NCBI GenBank assembly: GCA_934271365.1
Contig: CAKQRI010000002.1
Coordinates: 62,001-126,000, forward strand
DNA length: 64,000 nt
From: an uncultured Spirochaetales bacterium
Lineage (GTDB): Bacteria; Spirochaetota; Spirochaetia; Sphaerochaetales; Sphaerochaetaceae
Direction: 5' to 3'
Shown: positions 17,624 through 25,860 of the stretch, piece by piece
Position numbering within the stretch: position 1 is the stretch's first letter
Layout: each line of letters begins with the position of its first letter
The notes under the pieces: model-generated
Seen by the model: only the letters and a program-made list of their open reading frames with translations
What the model was told of the DNA's origin: nothing
The model's database searches: none
Made by a program: the position numbers and the translations under genes

Positions 17624-18898
17624 TTATCTTTCCTCTATCAGATCAAGGCTTCTTCCATCTATGCCATCAAGCCTTATCCCGAATATGCTCATAATTGTCG
17701 GTGCTTCATCGACAAGTCTTGCATGCTTTATGAATGCACCATCTTTTGCTCTTTTACCTGCTACAATGAATGGTGGGTTAGGCCCCTTCTCTGGAGCAAA
17801 TCCATGAGTTGATTCTGAGAACTTGTAGCATCTGTTGTCTGGCTTTGCTTCGATTTCTCCTGTTATGTCTTTGCCGAAGATCACATTGTTCTCTGCTTCA
17901 ATCAAAAGGGAGAATGGGCCAGATAGATGATATAGCTCCTCTGTCTCAAATGGTGTCATTATCCTCTCTATGCATCCAGGGTATTCTTTCTGTATATCTT
18001 CAAATATCTTTATTGCATCATCTTCGCTTATTCCGTTGGAATATACATGTCCTGAGAATGATGCACTATGCACAAAAAGCTTCCAGTCTTTTACTTTTCC
18101 AGATTCATCGAGTGTTATATAGCCTTTGTCTGCAAGTACTCTGTTGATATTGAATATCCTATCAACATTGATATGCCCATGGTCACCAAGAAGTATGAAT
18201 GTTGTATCTTCTGCTATGCCTGCATCTTCAGCTGCTTTTATTATCTCTCCAAGTCTTTCATCAATGAACTTTATTGCATTGATGTTCTTAGCAGTCTCTG
18301 CCCCATTATTGTGTCTCTGATGGTCAAGATAGGAGAAGTGCACGAATGTAAGATCCGGTCTGAATTCCCTTATTATGTCAGATGCTGAAGACGATGCAAA
18401 AAGATCAAGGCCAGGAGTCTTCATCCAGTTGAGAAGATGCTTGTTCTTCTCGAATATATGCTTCACTGAAGGTGAATCTGCCTTGTCAAATACAGGGGAT
18501 GGATCATCTGTCTCTTTATCTGCCCATATCTCTGCGATGAGATAATCAGCAGGAGAAGAGCCCATGACAGGCCATGAGATTGAGGCCGTTGTGAGTCCTG
18601 CTCTTCTTGCCGCATCTATCATTGTCGGCATCTTTATTGCACTGCTGTACCAGAACCATTCATCTTTATCTGAATATGGATTGAATACGTCATTATGATA
18701 TATTCCATGCTTATCTGGATAGCAGCCGGTCATTATCGTAGTGTGGCATGGATATGTGTAGGTCGGGTATATGCAATGGATTTTCTCAGCTATTGCCTTC
18801 TTGCCACTAAGCAGCTTTGATGCATTGGAAAGCTTTTCAAATTCCTTTATGTCATCGCTGATCATCGCATCAATGCTGATGACTATGACTTTATCCAT
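17624..18898 (-). CDS. Alkaline-phosphatase-superfamily phosphodiesterase (NPP-like)
   Basis: About 424 residues, cytosolic (no signal peptide). N-terminal VIVISIDAMISDDIKEF carries the first metal Asp; the nucleophile region YPTYTYPCHTTIMTGCYPDKHGIYHN has the expected Thr in the NPP position; later FVHFSYLDHQRHNNG and LLGDHGHINVD provide the remaining metal ligands, and a His near STHGFAPEKG completes the set. This is the type I phosphodiesterase/nucleotide pyrophosphatase branch rather than true alkaline phosphatase. The start at 18898 has AAAGGGG upstream; longer forms to 18961 lack a site. A TTGAAG-17-TATAAT promoter lies upstream. Substrate unknown. Confidence 0.85.
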   Translation of the reverse strand: MDKVIVISIDAMISDDIKEFEKLSNASKLLSGKKAIAEKIHCIYPTYTYPCHTTIMTGCYPDKHGIYHNDVFNPYSDKDEWFWYSSAIKMPTMIDAARRAGLTTASISWPVMGSSPADYLIAEIWADKETDDPSPVFDKADSPSVKHIFEKNKHLLNWMKTPGLDLFASSSASDIIREFRPDLTFVHFSYLDHQRHNNGAETAKNINAIKFIDERLGEIIKAAEDAGIAEDTTFILLGDHGHINVDRIFNINRVLADKGYITLDESGKVKDWKLFVHSASFSGHVYSNGISEDDAIKIFEDIQKEYPGCIERIMTPFETEELYHLSGPFSLLIEAENNVIFGKDITGEIEAKPDNRCYKFSESTHGFAPEKGPNPPFIVAGKRAKDGAFIKHARLVDEAPTIMSIFGIRLDGIDGRSLDLIEER

Positions 18899-18980
18899 AT
18901 AATCCCCTTTATGGTGTTTTCTGTAAAAATAGAGTAAAGTTAGATTTTTAACAAGCACCAATTAATATAGAACAATAACA

Positions 18981-19009
18981 ATTATATTAGATATAGCATA
19001 TTACTTCAA
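18981..19009 (-). promoter_or_regulatory. Promoter of the phosphodiesterase operon
   Basis: Minus strand TTGAAG (19009-19004), 17-bp spacer, TATAAT (18986-18981); expected leader about 75 nt. An inverted repeat ATGTTA-N6-TAACAT (19010-19027) touches the -35 and overlaps the DeoR gene's stop; it may be an operator for that regulator. Confidence 0.6.
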
Positions 19010-19020
19010 ATGTTAATTTT

Positions 19021-19797
19021 CTAACATATATGAATTTCTATATTTCGATTATCAAAGAATGCAATCCATTCGTCTGAGATGCCTTTATCTGTTATTACAG
19101 TATTGAATTTATCGAATGACGAGATGAAGCATGGTCTGACTTCAGAGAATTTCGATGAATCAGCAATCAGGACGCGCTTCTCTGCATTGGCAATCATTGC
19201 ACTCTTGATTTTTGCCTCATATGGCGTCATTGCTGTCAGTCCCATCTCCATAGAGATCCCAGAAGGAGCAATGAATGCAGTATTAGCTCTCATTCTCTCT
19301 AAGGTATTGACTGCTTCATCTGATTCAAAAGCCTCAGTGTCTCTATGATAGAATCCTCCAGATAGGAATATGTTCTTTATCTTTTTCTTCATCAGCTCAT
19401 TGAATATATTCATTGAGAAGCATCCTGCTGTAATATCTGCGCTTAGTGGTATTGCCTTGGCAAGCGCTGCTGCGGTTGTGCCAATATCTATGAAGATTGT
19501 GTCTTTTGCCCGGATCAGCTTAGCAGCTTCTTTGCCGATTCTCTCTTTTTCCTGCTCTCTGATTGATTTTGTCTGCATTATGCTATAGCTATCAATATCA
19601 AATGAGGATTCAGGATTCCTGGTTATTGCGCCGTGCAGTTGGCGCACTATCTCATTATCCTTGAGGATCTGTATATCCCGTCTGATTGTCATCTCTGTGA
19701 CATCGAGCTCAGCGGCAAGCTCTTTGACTGATGCAAATTCTTTCAGGTTCAGATATGAGATAATGGCATCAAGCCTGTTTTTCTGCTGATCGTTCAT
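19021..19797 (-). CDS. DeoR/GlpR-family transcription regulator
   Basis: 258 residues: N-terminal helix-turn-helix (RLDAIISYLNLKEFASVKELAAELDVTEMTIRRDI, the DeoR signature) and a C-terminal sugar-phosphate sensor domain with DTIFIDIGTTAAALAKAI, FLSGGFYHRDTEAFES and KRVLIADSSKF. Members sense phosphorylated sugars and repress catabolic genes. In-frame starts exist at 19833 and 19812, but a -35/-10 pair ends 7 nt before ATG 19797 and no Shine-Dalgarno is present, so I chose 19797. The likely targets are itself, the phosphodiesterase operon downstream or the divergent flavin reductase; the effector is unknown. Confidence 0.88.
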   Translation of the reverse strand: MNDQQKNRLDAIISYLNLKEFASVKELAAELDVTEMTIRRDIQILKDNEIVRQLHGAITRNPESSFDIDSYSIMQTKSIREQEKERIGKEAAKLIRAKDTIFIDIGTTAAALAKAIPLSADITAGCFSMNIFNELMKKKIKNIFLSGGFYHRDTEAFESDEAVNTLERMRANTAFIAPSGISMEMGLTAMTPYEAKIKSAMIANAEKRVLIADSSKFSEVRPCFISSFDKFNTVITDKGISDEWIAFFDNRNIEIHIC

Positions 19798-19804
19798 TTT
19801 ATAT

Positions 19805-19833
19805 ATTCTCATATATAGATTAGCCCGGGTCAA
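19805..19833 (-). promoter_or_regulatory. DeoR-gene promoter, leaderless geometry
   Basis: Minus strand TTGACC (19833-19828), 17-bp spacer, GAGAAT (19810-19805), 7 nt to ATG 19797. The -10 is poor, the -35 good. Another TTGACT at 19842-19847 on the plus strand is the likely -35 of the divergent flavin reductase gene. Confidence 0.5.
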
Positions 19834-19892
19834 GGAAGTTCTTGACTGTAATAGAAATCGTTATGATTTTATTTTCATGGAGGATTTTAGTT

Positions 19893-20468
19893 ATGAAGAG
19901 CTTGGGTTCAAAACCTCTTCTTTTTCCGATGCCTGTTCTCATCATCGCATCATACAATGAAGATGGCAGTGTTAATGCTATGAATATGGCCTGGGGTGGT
20001 GTTTCTGATGATACAAAAGTATCTCTTAATCTGGCACCTGATCATAAGACAGCTGAGAATATAAGAAAGAGAAGAGCATTCACTATAAGCGTTGCAGATG
20101 GTGCTCATATGAAGGAGGCAGACTTCTTTGGGATTGCAAGCGGAAATAAGGTTGCTGATAAGTTCAGCAGGAGCGGGCTTTCAGCTGTAAAGAGCGAGCT
20201 TGTTGATGCTCCTGTAATCACAGATTTCCCGCTTACTCTTGAGTGCAGTGTATCAGAGATAACAGAGAGGCCGTCTCTCTGCCATGTTGAAGGCGAGATC
20301 CTGAATGTTCTTGTCCATGAAGATATTCTGGATGATAAGGGAAAAGTTGATGTGAGAAAGCTGGACGGTCTGATTTTCGATACATTCACAAGTGGTTACT
20401 ATAGGGTAGGAGATAGAATCGGTACTGCATGGAAAGAAGGTGCAGAGCTGATGAAAAACTGCAGATAA
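19893..20468 (+). CDS. Flavin reductase-like / FMN-binding split-barrel protein
   Basis: 191 residues of the flavin-reductase-like (DIM6/NTAB) family that binds FMN and often reduces flavin or serves as a small flavoprotein. Seen: PLLFPMPVLIIASYNEDGSVNAMNMAWGG, with the N-A-M/A motif near residue 30, RAFTISVADG and a C-terminal dimer segment. The ATG at 19893 has GGAGG upstream with 9-nt spacing; in-frame upstream starts (from 19842) lie in the promoter. Monocistronic, facing away from the DeoR gene. Confidence 0.82.
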   Translation: MKSLGSKPLLFPMPVLIIASYNEDGSVNAMNMAWGGVSDDTKVSLNLAPDHKTAENIRKRRAFTISVADGAHMKEADFFGIASGNKVADKFSRSGLSAVKSELVDAPVITDFPLTLECSVSEITERPSLCHVEGEILNVLVHEDILDDKGKVDVRKLDGLIFDTFTSGYYRVGDRIGTAWKEGAELMKNCR

Positions 20469-20473
20469 GCTGC

Positions 20474-20519
20474 TATAATCTAGAAATATGCATGCCTTCT
20501 CTTTTCAGATGAGGCATGC
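20474..20519 (+). promoter_or_regulatory. Extended -10 promoter followed by a 5' hairpin
   Basis: TGC-TATAAT (extended -10 at 20471-20479) with no clear -35. The transcript would start near 20486, so a stem GCATGCCT (20490-20497) pairing with AGGCATGC (20512-20519) would be the 5' end of the DUF1275 mRNA. It ends in TTTTA, so it may equally be the terminator of the flavin reductase gene. Confidence 0.5.
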
Positions 20520-20539
20520 TTTTATGTATAGAAGGCGAT

Positions 20540-21211
20540 ATGGAACGGAATATTGAGAAGAGAGTTGATTCTCTTTCTATAATGGCTCTTCTTACATTCT
20601 CAGGCGGAATGCAGGATGCATATACGTATTTTGAGAGAAGACATGTCTTTGCGAATGGGCAGACAGGCAATATTGTGCTTATGGCATCTTATTTATTCTC
20701 AGGTGATTTCAAGAAGACATTGCATTATATTATTCCTATTCTATTCTATGCTCTGGGAATATTTCTCTCTGATGAGATAGAAGGTCATAAGAAGGCACTA
20801 TTCAGACTTGGAGAATGGCAGCATGTTGTTCTTTATCTGGAGATATTGCTTCTTCTTGTTGTCGGTCTGATTCCTGATTCAATGTACCATCTTGCAAATG
20901 CCCTTGTATCTTTTTCCTGTGCTCTTCAGGTCCAGGCTTTCAGGACTGTCCGGGGCTATAGCTATGCATCTACAATGTGTGTTGGCAATATGAAGCTTGG
21001 CATGGCAGCTTTTAGTAAGTCAATCAGGCTTAAAGATAAGACAGAGCTGGATAAATTCTTACATTACATGCTTGTGATATTCATATTCATTGCTGGTGCT
21101 GGGACAGGAGCGCTTCTTTCTGAAAAAATAGGTCTGAAGGCAATCTGGGCATCTTCTTTTTCACTTATGATTGCTCTGATTCTGCTTTTTATTCCAATAA
21201 GGAAAAAATAA
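20540..21211 (+). CDS. DUF1275 (YoaK-like) membrane protein
   Basis: 223 residues, about six hydrophobic helices. N-terminal LLTFSGGMQDAYTYFERRHVFANGQTGNIVLMA is the DUF1275 signature (GGxxDA... NxxTGN), followed by AIKLGMAAFSKSI-like NMKLGMAAF segment. Function in bacteria is unknown; members are often proposed as transporters. ATG 20540 was chosen over 20516 because the latter lies in the hairpin stem and AGAAGG precedes 20540. Confidence 0.82.
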   Translation: MERNIEKRVDSLSIMALLTFSGGMQDAYTYFERRHVFANGQTGNIVLMASYLFSGDFKKTLHYIIPILFYALGIFLSDEIEGHKKALFRLGEWQHVVLYLEILLLLVVGLIPDSMYHLANALVSFSCALQVQAFRTVRGYSYASTMCVGNMKLGMAAFSKSIRLKDKTELDKFLHYMLVIFIFIAGAGTGALLSEKIGLKAIWASSFSLMIALILLFIPIRKK

Positions 21212-21255
21212 CTGATACATTGTAATTACCACAAAAATAGTCAATGAAATATCAA

Positions 21256-21489
21256 TCAGTTACTTATGATGGTGCATAATACCAGCAGAAATAGAAGTGC
21301 AATTGTTCCAATCACAGCTAATACAATCCTTGCTGCAGTCTGACCTGCTGAATGGTGTTCAGTCACACTTGTTTCTGTTATTTTATTGCCGTTTTCATCT
21401 TCTCTGGTAACAGTTGTTGTTGATTTGTCTTTTTTAAATGCTAAAACAATAATGAAGACAACAATAAAGAAAATTATGAATCCGATCAC
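21256..21489 (-). CDS. Small two-helix membrane protein (77 aa)
   Basis: Two hydrophobic helices (residues 2-17 and 52-74) separated by a polar Thr/Glu-rich loop with FKKDKSTTTVTREDENGNK. GTG start with AAGGAG 8 nt upstream, and TATAAT at 21520-21515 on the minus strand as a probable -10. No family recognised. Confidence 0.6.
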   Translation of the reverse strand: MIGFIIFFIVVFIIVLAFKKDKSTTTVTREDENGNKITETSVTEHHSAGQTAARIVLAVIGTIALLFLLVLCTIISN

Positions 21490-21740
21490 AGTGATTACTC
21501 CTTGTTTGCTAATAATTATATAACCTAATTTGTGTTTTCAGTGTTTATTAATTAGTTGCAAAAGTCGATTAAATCTAGGGCTGAAGCGAATGATTGCTGC
21601 ATTAAAATAATAAACTAGTTCTTCTTATTATTTGATTATTATTTTGATAATATAAAACAATTTTCTTTTTTATTTGTATGAATGCTAAACTATTTAATGG
21701 ATTTTCTCATTACTTAATTTATAAAAAGGTGGAATATAAA
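21490..21740. other. AT-rich intergenic gap
   Basis: Nothing beyond the promoter of the 21489 gene and an AT-rich run is visible. It marks the left edge of a patch (to about 22600) that is clearly more AT-rich than the flanks and holds broken genes. Confidence 0.5.
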
Positions 21741-22023
21741 ATGTACGAAATAAGCGATGAATTGAAAGAAAAAGCAATAAATGAAATAATCAACTATAAG
21801 AAGGTCACATGGCGTGATTGGGATAAGGTAATAACAGAACTTCCTTATATTGATACATGGTTTGAAGATTATTCATGAGAATAATCCTAGAAAGTACAAA
21901 GAAATAGAACAAAATTGGCTAATAAACTCTGTTTCGCTTTGTCTGAAATATTCTTTATTTTTAGATAGTTTTAATAATTCGATAGAATTAGTGCTAAAAG
22001 ATCAAGAATCTCAACAAAAATAG
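21741..22023 (+). pseudogene. Frameshifted small gene, unknown
   Basis: ATG 21741 with AAGGTGG upstream reads 45 residues (MYEISDELKEKAINEIINYK... TWFEDYS) to a TGA at 21878. In the next frame the reading continues without a break from 21874 to a TAG at 22023 (HENNPRKYKEIEQNWLINSV...). Removing one base in the TTATTC run near 21872 would join both into one protein of about 94 residues. Composition is rich in Lys, Asn and Ile, unlike the neighbours. No family recognised. Confidence 0.45.
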
Positions 22024-22100
22024 TTTGATATGACAACATATATTATATATCAGAGAATATATAGAGAATGTAGCCTAAATACTGCTAAAAAGGATTTGAA

Positions 22101-22457
22101 ATGTGGACGAATTTGCCTATAGGAGAAAGATCTGAATATAAAAGGATGATACTTGCTTTTGCCAGTTTAACTGAAATGTTTGCGCAGAAAGCGGAGAAAG
22201 ATAATCAACTACCTATTCCGATTTTGAATTCCAAATATCAAGAAAAAGTTTTTCAGAGAGTATTCCATGCTTATGCAGAAGATATAGGTAATACATCCTA
22301 TAATGCATCAATAAAAGGAAAAGATAAGAAATATCTTATAGGACTTAAGACTTTTGGTTTTAACTCTAAAGATCAAAAGATAGCACAGTTTAAAGCAAAT
22401 CATGATGAGTGGTCGGAAGATTTTGAAACAATAAGAAGAAATTCTGTTAATTATTAA
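22101..22457 (+). CDS. Unknown protein, possibly a truncated restriction-endonuclease-like gene
   Basis: 118 residues starting MWTNLPIGERSEYKRMILAF with AAAGGAT upstream. The phrase KYLIGLKTFGF followed by QKIAQFKANHDEWSEDF reminds me of type II restriction enzymes of the PD-(D/E)XK class, but the expected acidic residue before the Lys is Gly here, and I cannot name a family. After the stop, another frame reads YKYDNSEKKTWGILAEKIQERYKVATAV up to about 22560, as if the 3' part had shifted frame. It sits in the AT-rich patch, so a decayed restriction gene is the best guess. Confidence 0.4.
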   Translation: MWTNLPIGERSEYKRMILAFASLTEMFAQKAEKDNQLPIPILNSKYQEKVFQRVFHAYAEDIGNTSYNASIKGKDKKYLIGLKTFGFNSKDQKIAQFKANHDEWSEDFETIRRNSVNY

Positions 22458-22639
22458 AGCAGTTAATTCTTATAAATATGATAATTCTGAGAAAAAGACA
22501 TGGGGGATTCTTGCTGAGAAGATACAGGAAAGATATAAAGTGGCAACAGCTGTTTGCTAGAAGATTCCTCTTTTCTTTCCTTTAAGAAACCACTATCTTT
22601 ATAAAACCTATTGGTTCAATTAGTTTTGGAAGTTCAATC

Positions 22640-23314
22640 ATGAATAGCGATATATTGTCTCTTGTTATAGATTCATTCTGGAAGATACTGAAGCCAGGGC
22701 TGACGCTTACAATCCCTCTGACTCTGATTTCTTTCTCAATAGCACTTGTAATTGCAACTGTAACTGCTCTCGTGCAGTTTGCGAGGATTCCTGTGCTGAA
22801 GACCCTTGCACGGTTTTATATCTGGGTAATCAGGGGAACTCCTGTTCTTGTACAGCTCTTTGTGGTTTTCTATGGCCTTCCTAAAATCGGGATCCTGATC
22901 AATCCATTTCCTGCTGCAATCATAGTCTTCTCAATTAACGAAGGTGCATATTGTGCTGAAACCATAAGAGCAGCACTTGAATCAGTTCCATCAGGCCAGT
23001 TCGAAGCAGGAGAGTGCGTTGGGCTTAGCTATCTGCAGATAATAAGGAGAATAATGCTGCCACAGGCTCTGCGCACTGCTTTCCCGACACTGTTCAATTC
23101 TCTGATAGGAATGGTAAAGGACACATCACTTGCTGCTAATATAACCGTAGCGGAGATGTTCATGCAGACACAGAAGATTGTAGCTAGAACTTATCAGCCT
23201 CTTGTCTTATATATTGAGCTTGGGTTCATTTATCTCATGTTCTGTACAGTGCTTACTAAGCTGCAGCATTTCGGGGAAAAGAAGCTGAATGCGAGGGGAG
23301 GCGTTAGGGTCTGA
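22640..23314 (+). CDS. Amino-acid ABC transporter permease
   Basis: 224-residue inner-membrane subunit of a polar amino-acid importer (HisM/TcyL type) with five or so helices and the EAA-like loop EAGECVGLSYLQIIRRIMLPQALRTAFPTL that contacts the ATPase. RGTPVLVQLFVVFYGLP is the typical family segment. Only a weak GGAAG precedes the ATG. Overlaps the ATPase gene by one base (TGATG), and a single permease gene implies a homodimer. Confidence 0.92.
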   Translation: MNSDILSLVIDSFWKILKPGLTLTIPLTLISFSIALVIATVTALVQFARIPVLKTLARFYIWVIRGTPVLVQLFVVFYGLPKIGILINPFPAAIIVFSINEGAYCAETIRAALESVPSGQFEAGECVGLSYLQIIRRIMLPQALRTAFPTLFNSLIGMVKDTSLAANITVAEMFMQTQKIVARTYQPLVLYIELGFIYLMFCTVLTKLQHFGEKKLNARGGVRV

Positions 23315-24054
23315 TGGTTCTTGATGCTAAGAATATAGAGAAGAGATTTGGCAGCGTTGAGGTTCTTAGGGATGTCAGCTTATCTGTTGATAAAGGCGAT
23401 GTTGTTGCTATTTTAGGACCGAGTGGTTCTGGAAAGACGACCTTCCTTAGATGTCTGAACTTTCTTGAGAGAGCTGATTCCGGAAAGATATTCTTCAATG
23501 GTAGGGAATATGATCTCTCGTCTATCAGCAAGAGGGATGTCTCAGACATCAGAAAGCACACAGGATTTGTTTTCCAGAGCTATAATCTCTTTCTGAATAA
23601 GACAGCCCTTGAGAATGTGACAGAAGGTCTTATAGTTGCAAGGCATATCAATAAGAGTGATGCAATAGAAAGAGGGCGAAAGGCACTTCTCCGTGTGGGA
23701 ATGCAGGATAGGGAGGACTACTATCCATCAGAGCTTTCAGGCGGACAGCAGCAGAGAGTCGCAATTGCCAGAGCAATTGTCACAGAGCCTGATCTGATTT
23801 ACTTTGATGAGCCTACATCTGCTTTGGACCCAGAGCTCACAGGAGAGGTCCTTACTGTTATGAAAAGCTTAGCAGAAGAGGGAATGACGATGATTGTCGT
23901 CACTCATGAGATGGGATTTGCACGCAATGTTGCAGATAGGGTTGTTTTCATGGAAGGCGGGGTTGTTGTTGAAGAAGGAGACGCTAAGTCATTCTTCTCT
24001 TCTCCGAAGAATAAGAGGACAATTGAATTTCTGCGTCTTATAGATAAGGAGTGA
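23314..24054 (+). CDS. Amino-acid ABC transporter ATP-binding protein
   Basis: 246 residues. Walker A GPSGSGKTTFLRC, Q-loop FVFQSYNLFLNKT, signature LSGGQQQRVAIARAI, Walker B DLIYFDEPTSALDPE, H-switch VVTHEMGFA. Belongs to the polar amino-acid uptake family (GlnQ/TcyN). Stop lies 2 nt before the ATG of the binding protein. Confidence 0.95.
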   Translation: MVLDAKNIEKRFGSVEVLRDVSLSVDKGDVVAILGPSGSGKTTFLRCLNFLERADSGKIFFNGREYDLSSISKRDVSDIRKHTGFVFQSYNLFLNKTALENVTEGLIVARHINKSDAIERGRKALLRVGMQDREDYYPSELSGGQQQRVAIARAIVTEPDLIYFDEPTSALDPELTGEVLTVMKSLAEEGMTMIVVTHEMGFARNVADRVVFMEGGVVVEEGDAKSFFSSPKNKRTIEFLRLIDKE

Positions 24055-24056
24055 TT

Positions 24057-24857
24057 ATGAAGAGATTGTTTGCAGCTTTGTTGATTTCTTTAGCAGTTTT
24101 CTCAGTGCTTTATGCAGGAGGATCAAAAGAGAGTGTATCAGGAGATCTTCTTGAAAGGATAAAGGCAAAGGGTGAGATCACTATTGCAATGGAAGGTACA
24201 TGGGCACCTTGGACATATCATGATGAGAAGGATCAGCTTGTAGGATATGATGTTGAGGTCGGAAAGGCTATTGCAGATAAGCTTGGTGTAAATGCTAAGT
24301 TTGTAGAAGGCGAGTGGGATGGGCTTCTGGCTGGTCTTGATGCTGGACGCTATGACATTATGGTCAACGGTGTTGATATTACACCAGAGAGAAGCGCTAA
24401 GTATGATTTCTCTTCCCCATATGCTTATAACCGCACTGCTGTTATCGTAAAAGGGGATAACAATTCAATAAATAAGCTGGAAGATCTTCGAGGAAAGAAA
24501 ACAGCAAATACAATCTCAAGCACATATGCTGAGGTTGCAGAGCGTTATGGTGCAACTGTCACAGGTGTAGATGATCTCAATCAGACATTCGAGCTCCTGT
24601 TTGCAGGCAGGATAGATGCTACCTTGAATGCTGAAGTCACTTTCTATGATTACAAGAAAGCTCATCCAGATGCTGATATGAAGATTGCAGTTCTCACAGA
24701 TGATGCCAATAAGGTCGGTATTCCAATGAAGAAAGGTGATGATTCCAGGACATTGAGAGAGGCCGTTGATAAGGCACTTGCTGAGATGGCTCAGGATGGG
24801 ACATTATCAGCACTAGCAATCAAGTATTTCGGTGTTGATATATCGAAAGAGAATTAA
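24057..24857 (+). CDS. Amino-acid (probably cystine) ABC transporter substrate-binding protein
   Basis: 266-residue exported protein: signal peptide MKRLFAALLISLAVFSVLYA then AGGSKES, a spirochaete-type export start. Mature sequence ITIAMEGTWAPWTYHDEKDQLVGYDVEVGKAIADKLG and EWDGLLAGLDAGRYDIMVNGVDITPERSAKYDFS match the SBP_bac_3 family, most like cystine-binding TcyA/FliY (EGTWAPxTYHD). AAGGAG precedes ATG 24057; GTG 24051 is an in-frame alternative. Ligand by similarity only. Confidence 0.88.
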   Translation: MKRLFAALLISLAVFSVLYAGGSKESVSGDLLERIKAKGEITIAMEGTWAPWTYHDEKDQLVGYDVEVGKAIADKLGVNAKFVEGEWDGLLAGLDAGRYDIMVNGVDITPERSAKYDFSSPYAYNRTAVIVKGDNNSINKLEDLRGKKTANTISSTYAEVAERYGATVTGVDDLNQTFELLFAGRIDATLNAEVTFYDYKKAHPDADMKIAVLTDDANKVGIPMKKGDDSRTLREAVDKALAEMAQDGTLSALAIKYFGVDISKEN

Positions 24858-24864
24858 GAGAAGG

Positions 24865-24888
24865 GGAGGCTGTTGCCTCCTTTTCTTT
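24865..24888 (+). terminator. Rho-independent terminator of the ABC operon
   Basis: GGAGGC (24865-24870), TGTT loop, GCCTCC (24875-24880), then TTTTCTTT. Confidence 0.9.
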
Positions 24889-24945
24889 ATCTTTGAAGCT
24901 GTCTGGTTAGCATTCTAGGATTGCTTCATGATCATCTCTTTGAAG

Positions 24946-25860
24946 TCATAGATGGAAGGATTGCATTCTCCTTATCTTTCCAATTCTTGTCTCTGCTGAA
25001 ATCACTTCTGTATCATAAGCATTCAGCATATTGCACATCTCTATTGCTGCTGACTTATAGAGTACAGGCTGAAAGTGGCTGATGATGATTTTCGCAGCTC
25101 TTACCTTTCCTTTATTCTCAAGCAGCAGAGTGCGGATAGGTGCTGCTGGTCCGAATACCCATATCGGGGAGCAGATGGTGACAGAATCAAAATGTGAGAG
25201 ATCTATATGCTCTATAGGCATAGGCCATCTGTGCATGCCATATCTTCCGCACCACCAGAATCCAAGTGTGCCTTCTGTTCTCTCTTTTGCCTTCACTTCA
25301 ATGGTGAGCGCGCTTGTTTTATCAGCCTCTTCATACGCAAGCTTCTTCACATACCCGAGTCTTGAGAAATATATCACTGCCTTTGTTTTGTCTTTGCCGA
25401 TATTCCTATAATCATCTGGATTGAAGCTGAGATTCTCCTGCCTGCTGAATACAAAGCAGGCGAAGCTGGAGGCTATCTCAGCTATTGAGATTATGAATGT
25501 TATGATAGATGGTGCATTGGGAGGCAGTATGGCAAACTGCAGCATTATCCATAGGGATAGGATTACTCCAGGGATTATTGCAGATAGTCTGCATCTACTC
25601 TGGTCTCTTATTAGCTTTATGCCATTATATATATGAGGTATTCCGATAATTGACAGAAGAGCGATTCCTGGGAAGATATAATCATTATATAGATAATCTG
25701 AAAATGGCAGAACCTTGAAGCATGGCAGGAGCTCCGTCATATGCAGAAGTGATCCATCTGGAGCTGCAAACATCATCATAGATCCGTAGAATGCTGCAAT
25801 ACCTGTCAGCATATATAATGTTGTTGATAGTTTCCTTGCTGTTCTGAATCTGCTATGCAT
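24946..25860 (-). CDS. Membrane domain fused to a flavodoxin-like domain
   Basis: 304 residues. The N-terminal ~145 residues hold four hydrophobic helices; from residue ~160 the sequence KTKAVIYFSRLGYVKKLAYEEAD... resembles flavodoxins (the phosphate loop begins YFSRLGYVKKLA in place of SxTGNT), followed by DSVTICSPIWVFGPAAPIRTLLLENK, the flavodoxin Y/W-loop. The combination suggests a membrane-anchored FMN protein or electron carrier. The gene overlaps the TetR regulator by 8 nt, so it is probably that regulator's partner or target. I do not recognise a named family for the fusion. Confidence 0.65.
   Translation of the reverse strand: MHSRFRTARKLSTTLYMLTGIAAFYGSMMMFAAPDGSLLHMTELLPCFKVLPFSDYLYNDYIFPGIALLSIIGIPHIYNGIKLIRDQSRCRLSAIIPGVILSLWIMLQFAILPPNAPSIITFIISIAEIASSFACFVFSRQENLSFNPDDYRNIGKDKTKAVIYFSRLGYVKKLAYEEADKTSALTIEVKAKERTEGTLGFWWCGRYGMHRWPMPIEHIDLSHFDSVTICSPIWVFGPAAPIRTLLLENKGKVRAAKIIISHFQPVLYKSAAIEMCNMLNAYDTEVISAETRIGKIRRMQSFHL

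Noticed and set aside
22458..22560. Separate small gene after the restriction-like ORF
   Set aside because: The readable stretch has no start codon with a ribosome site; better explained as the shifted 3' remainder of the preceding gene.
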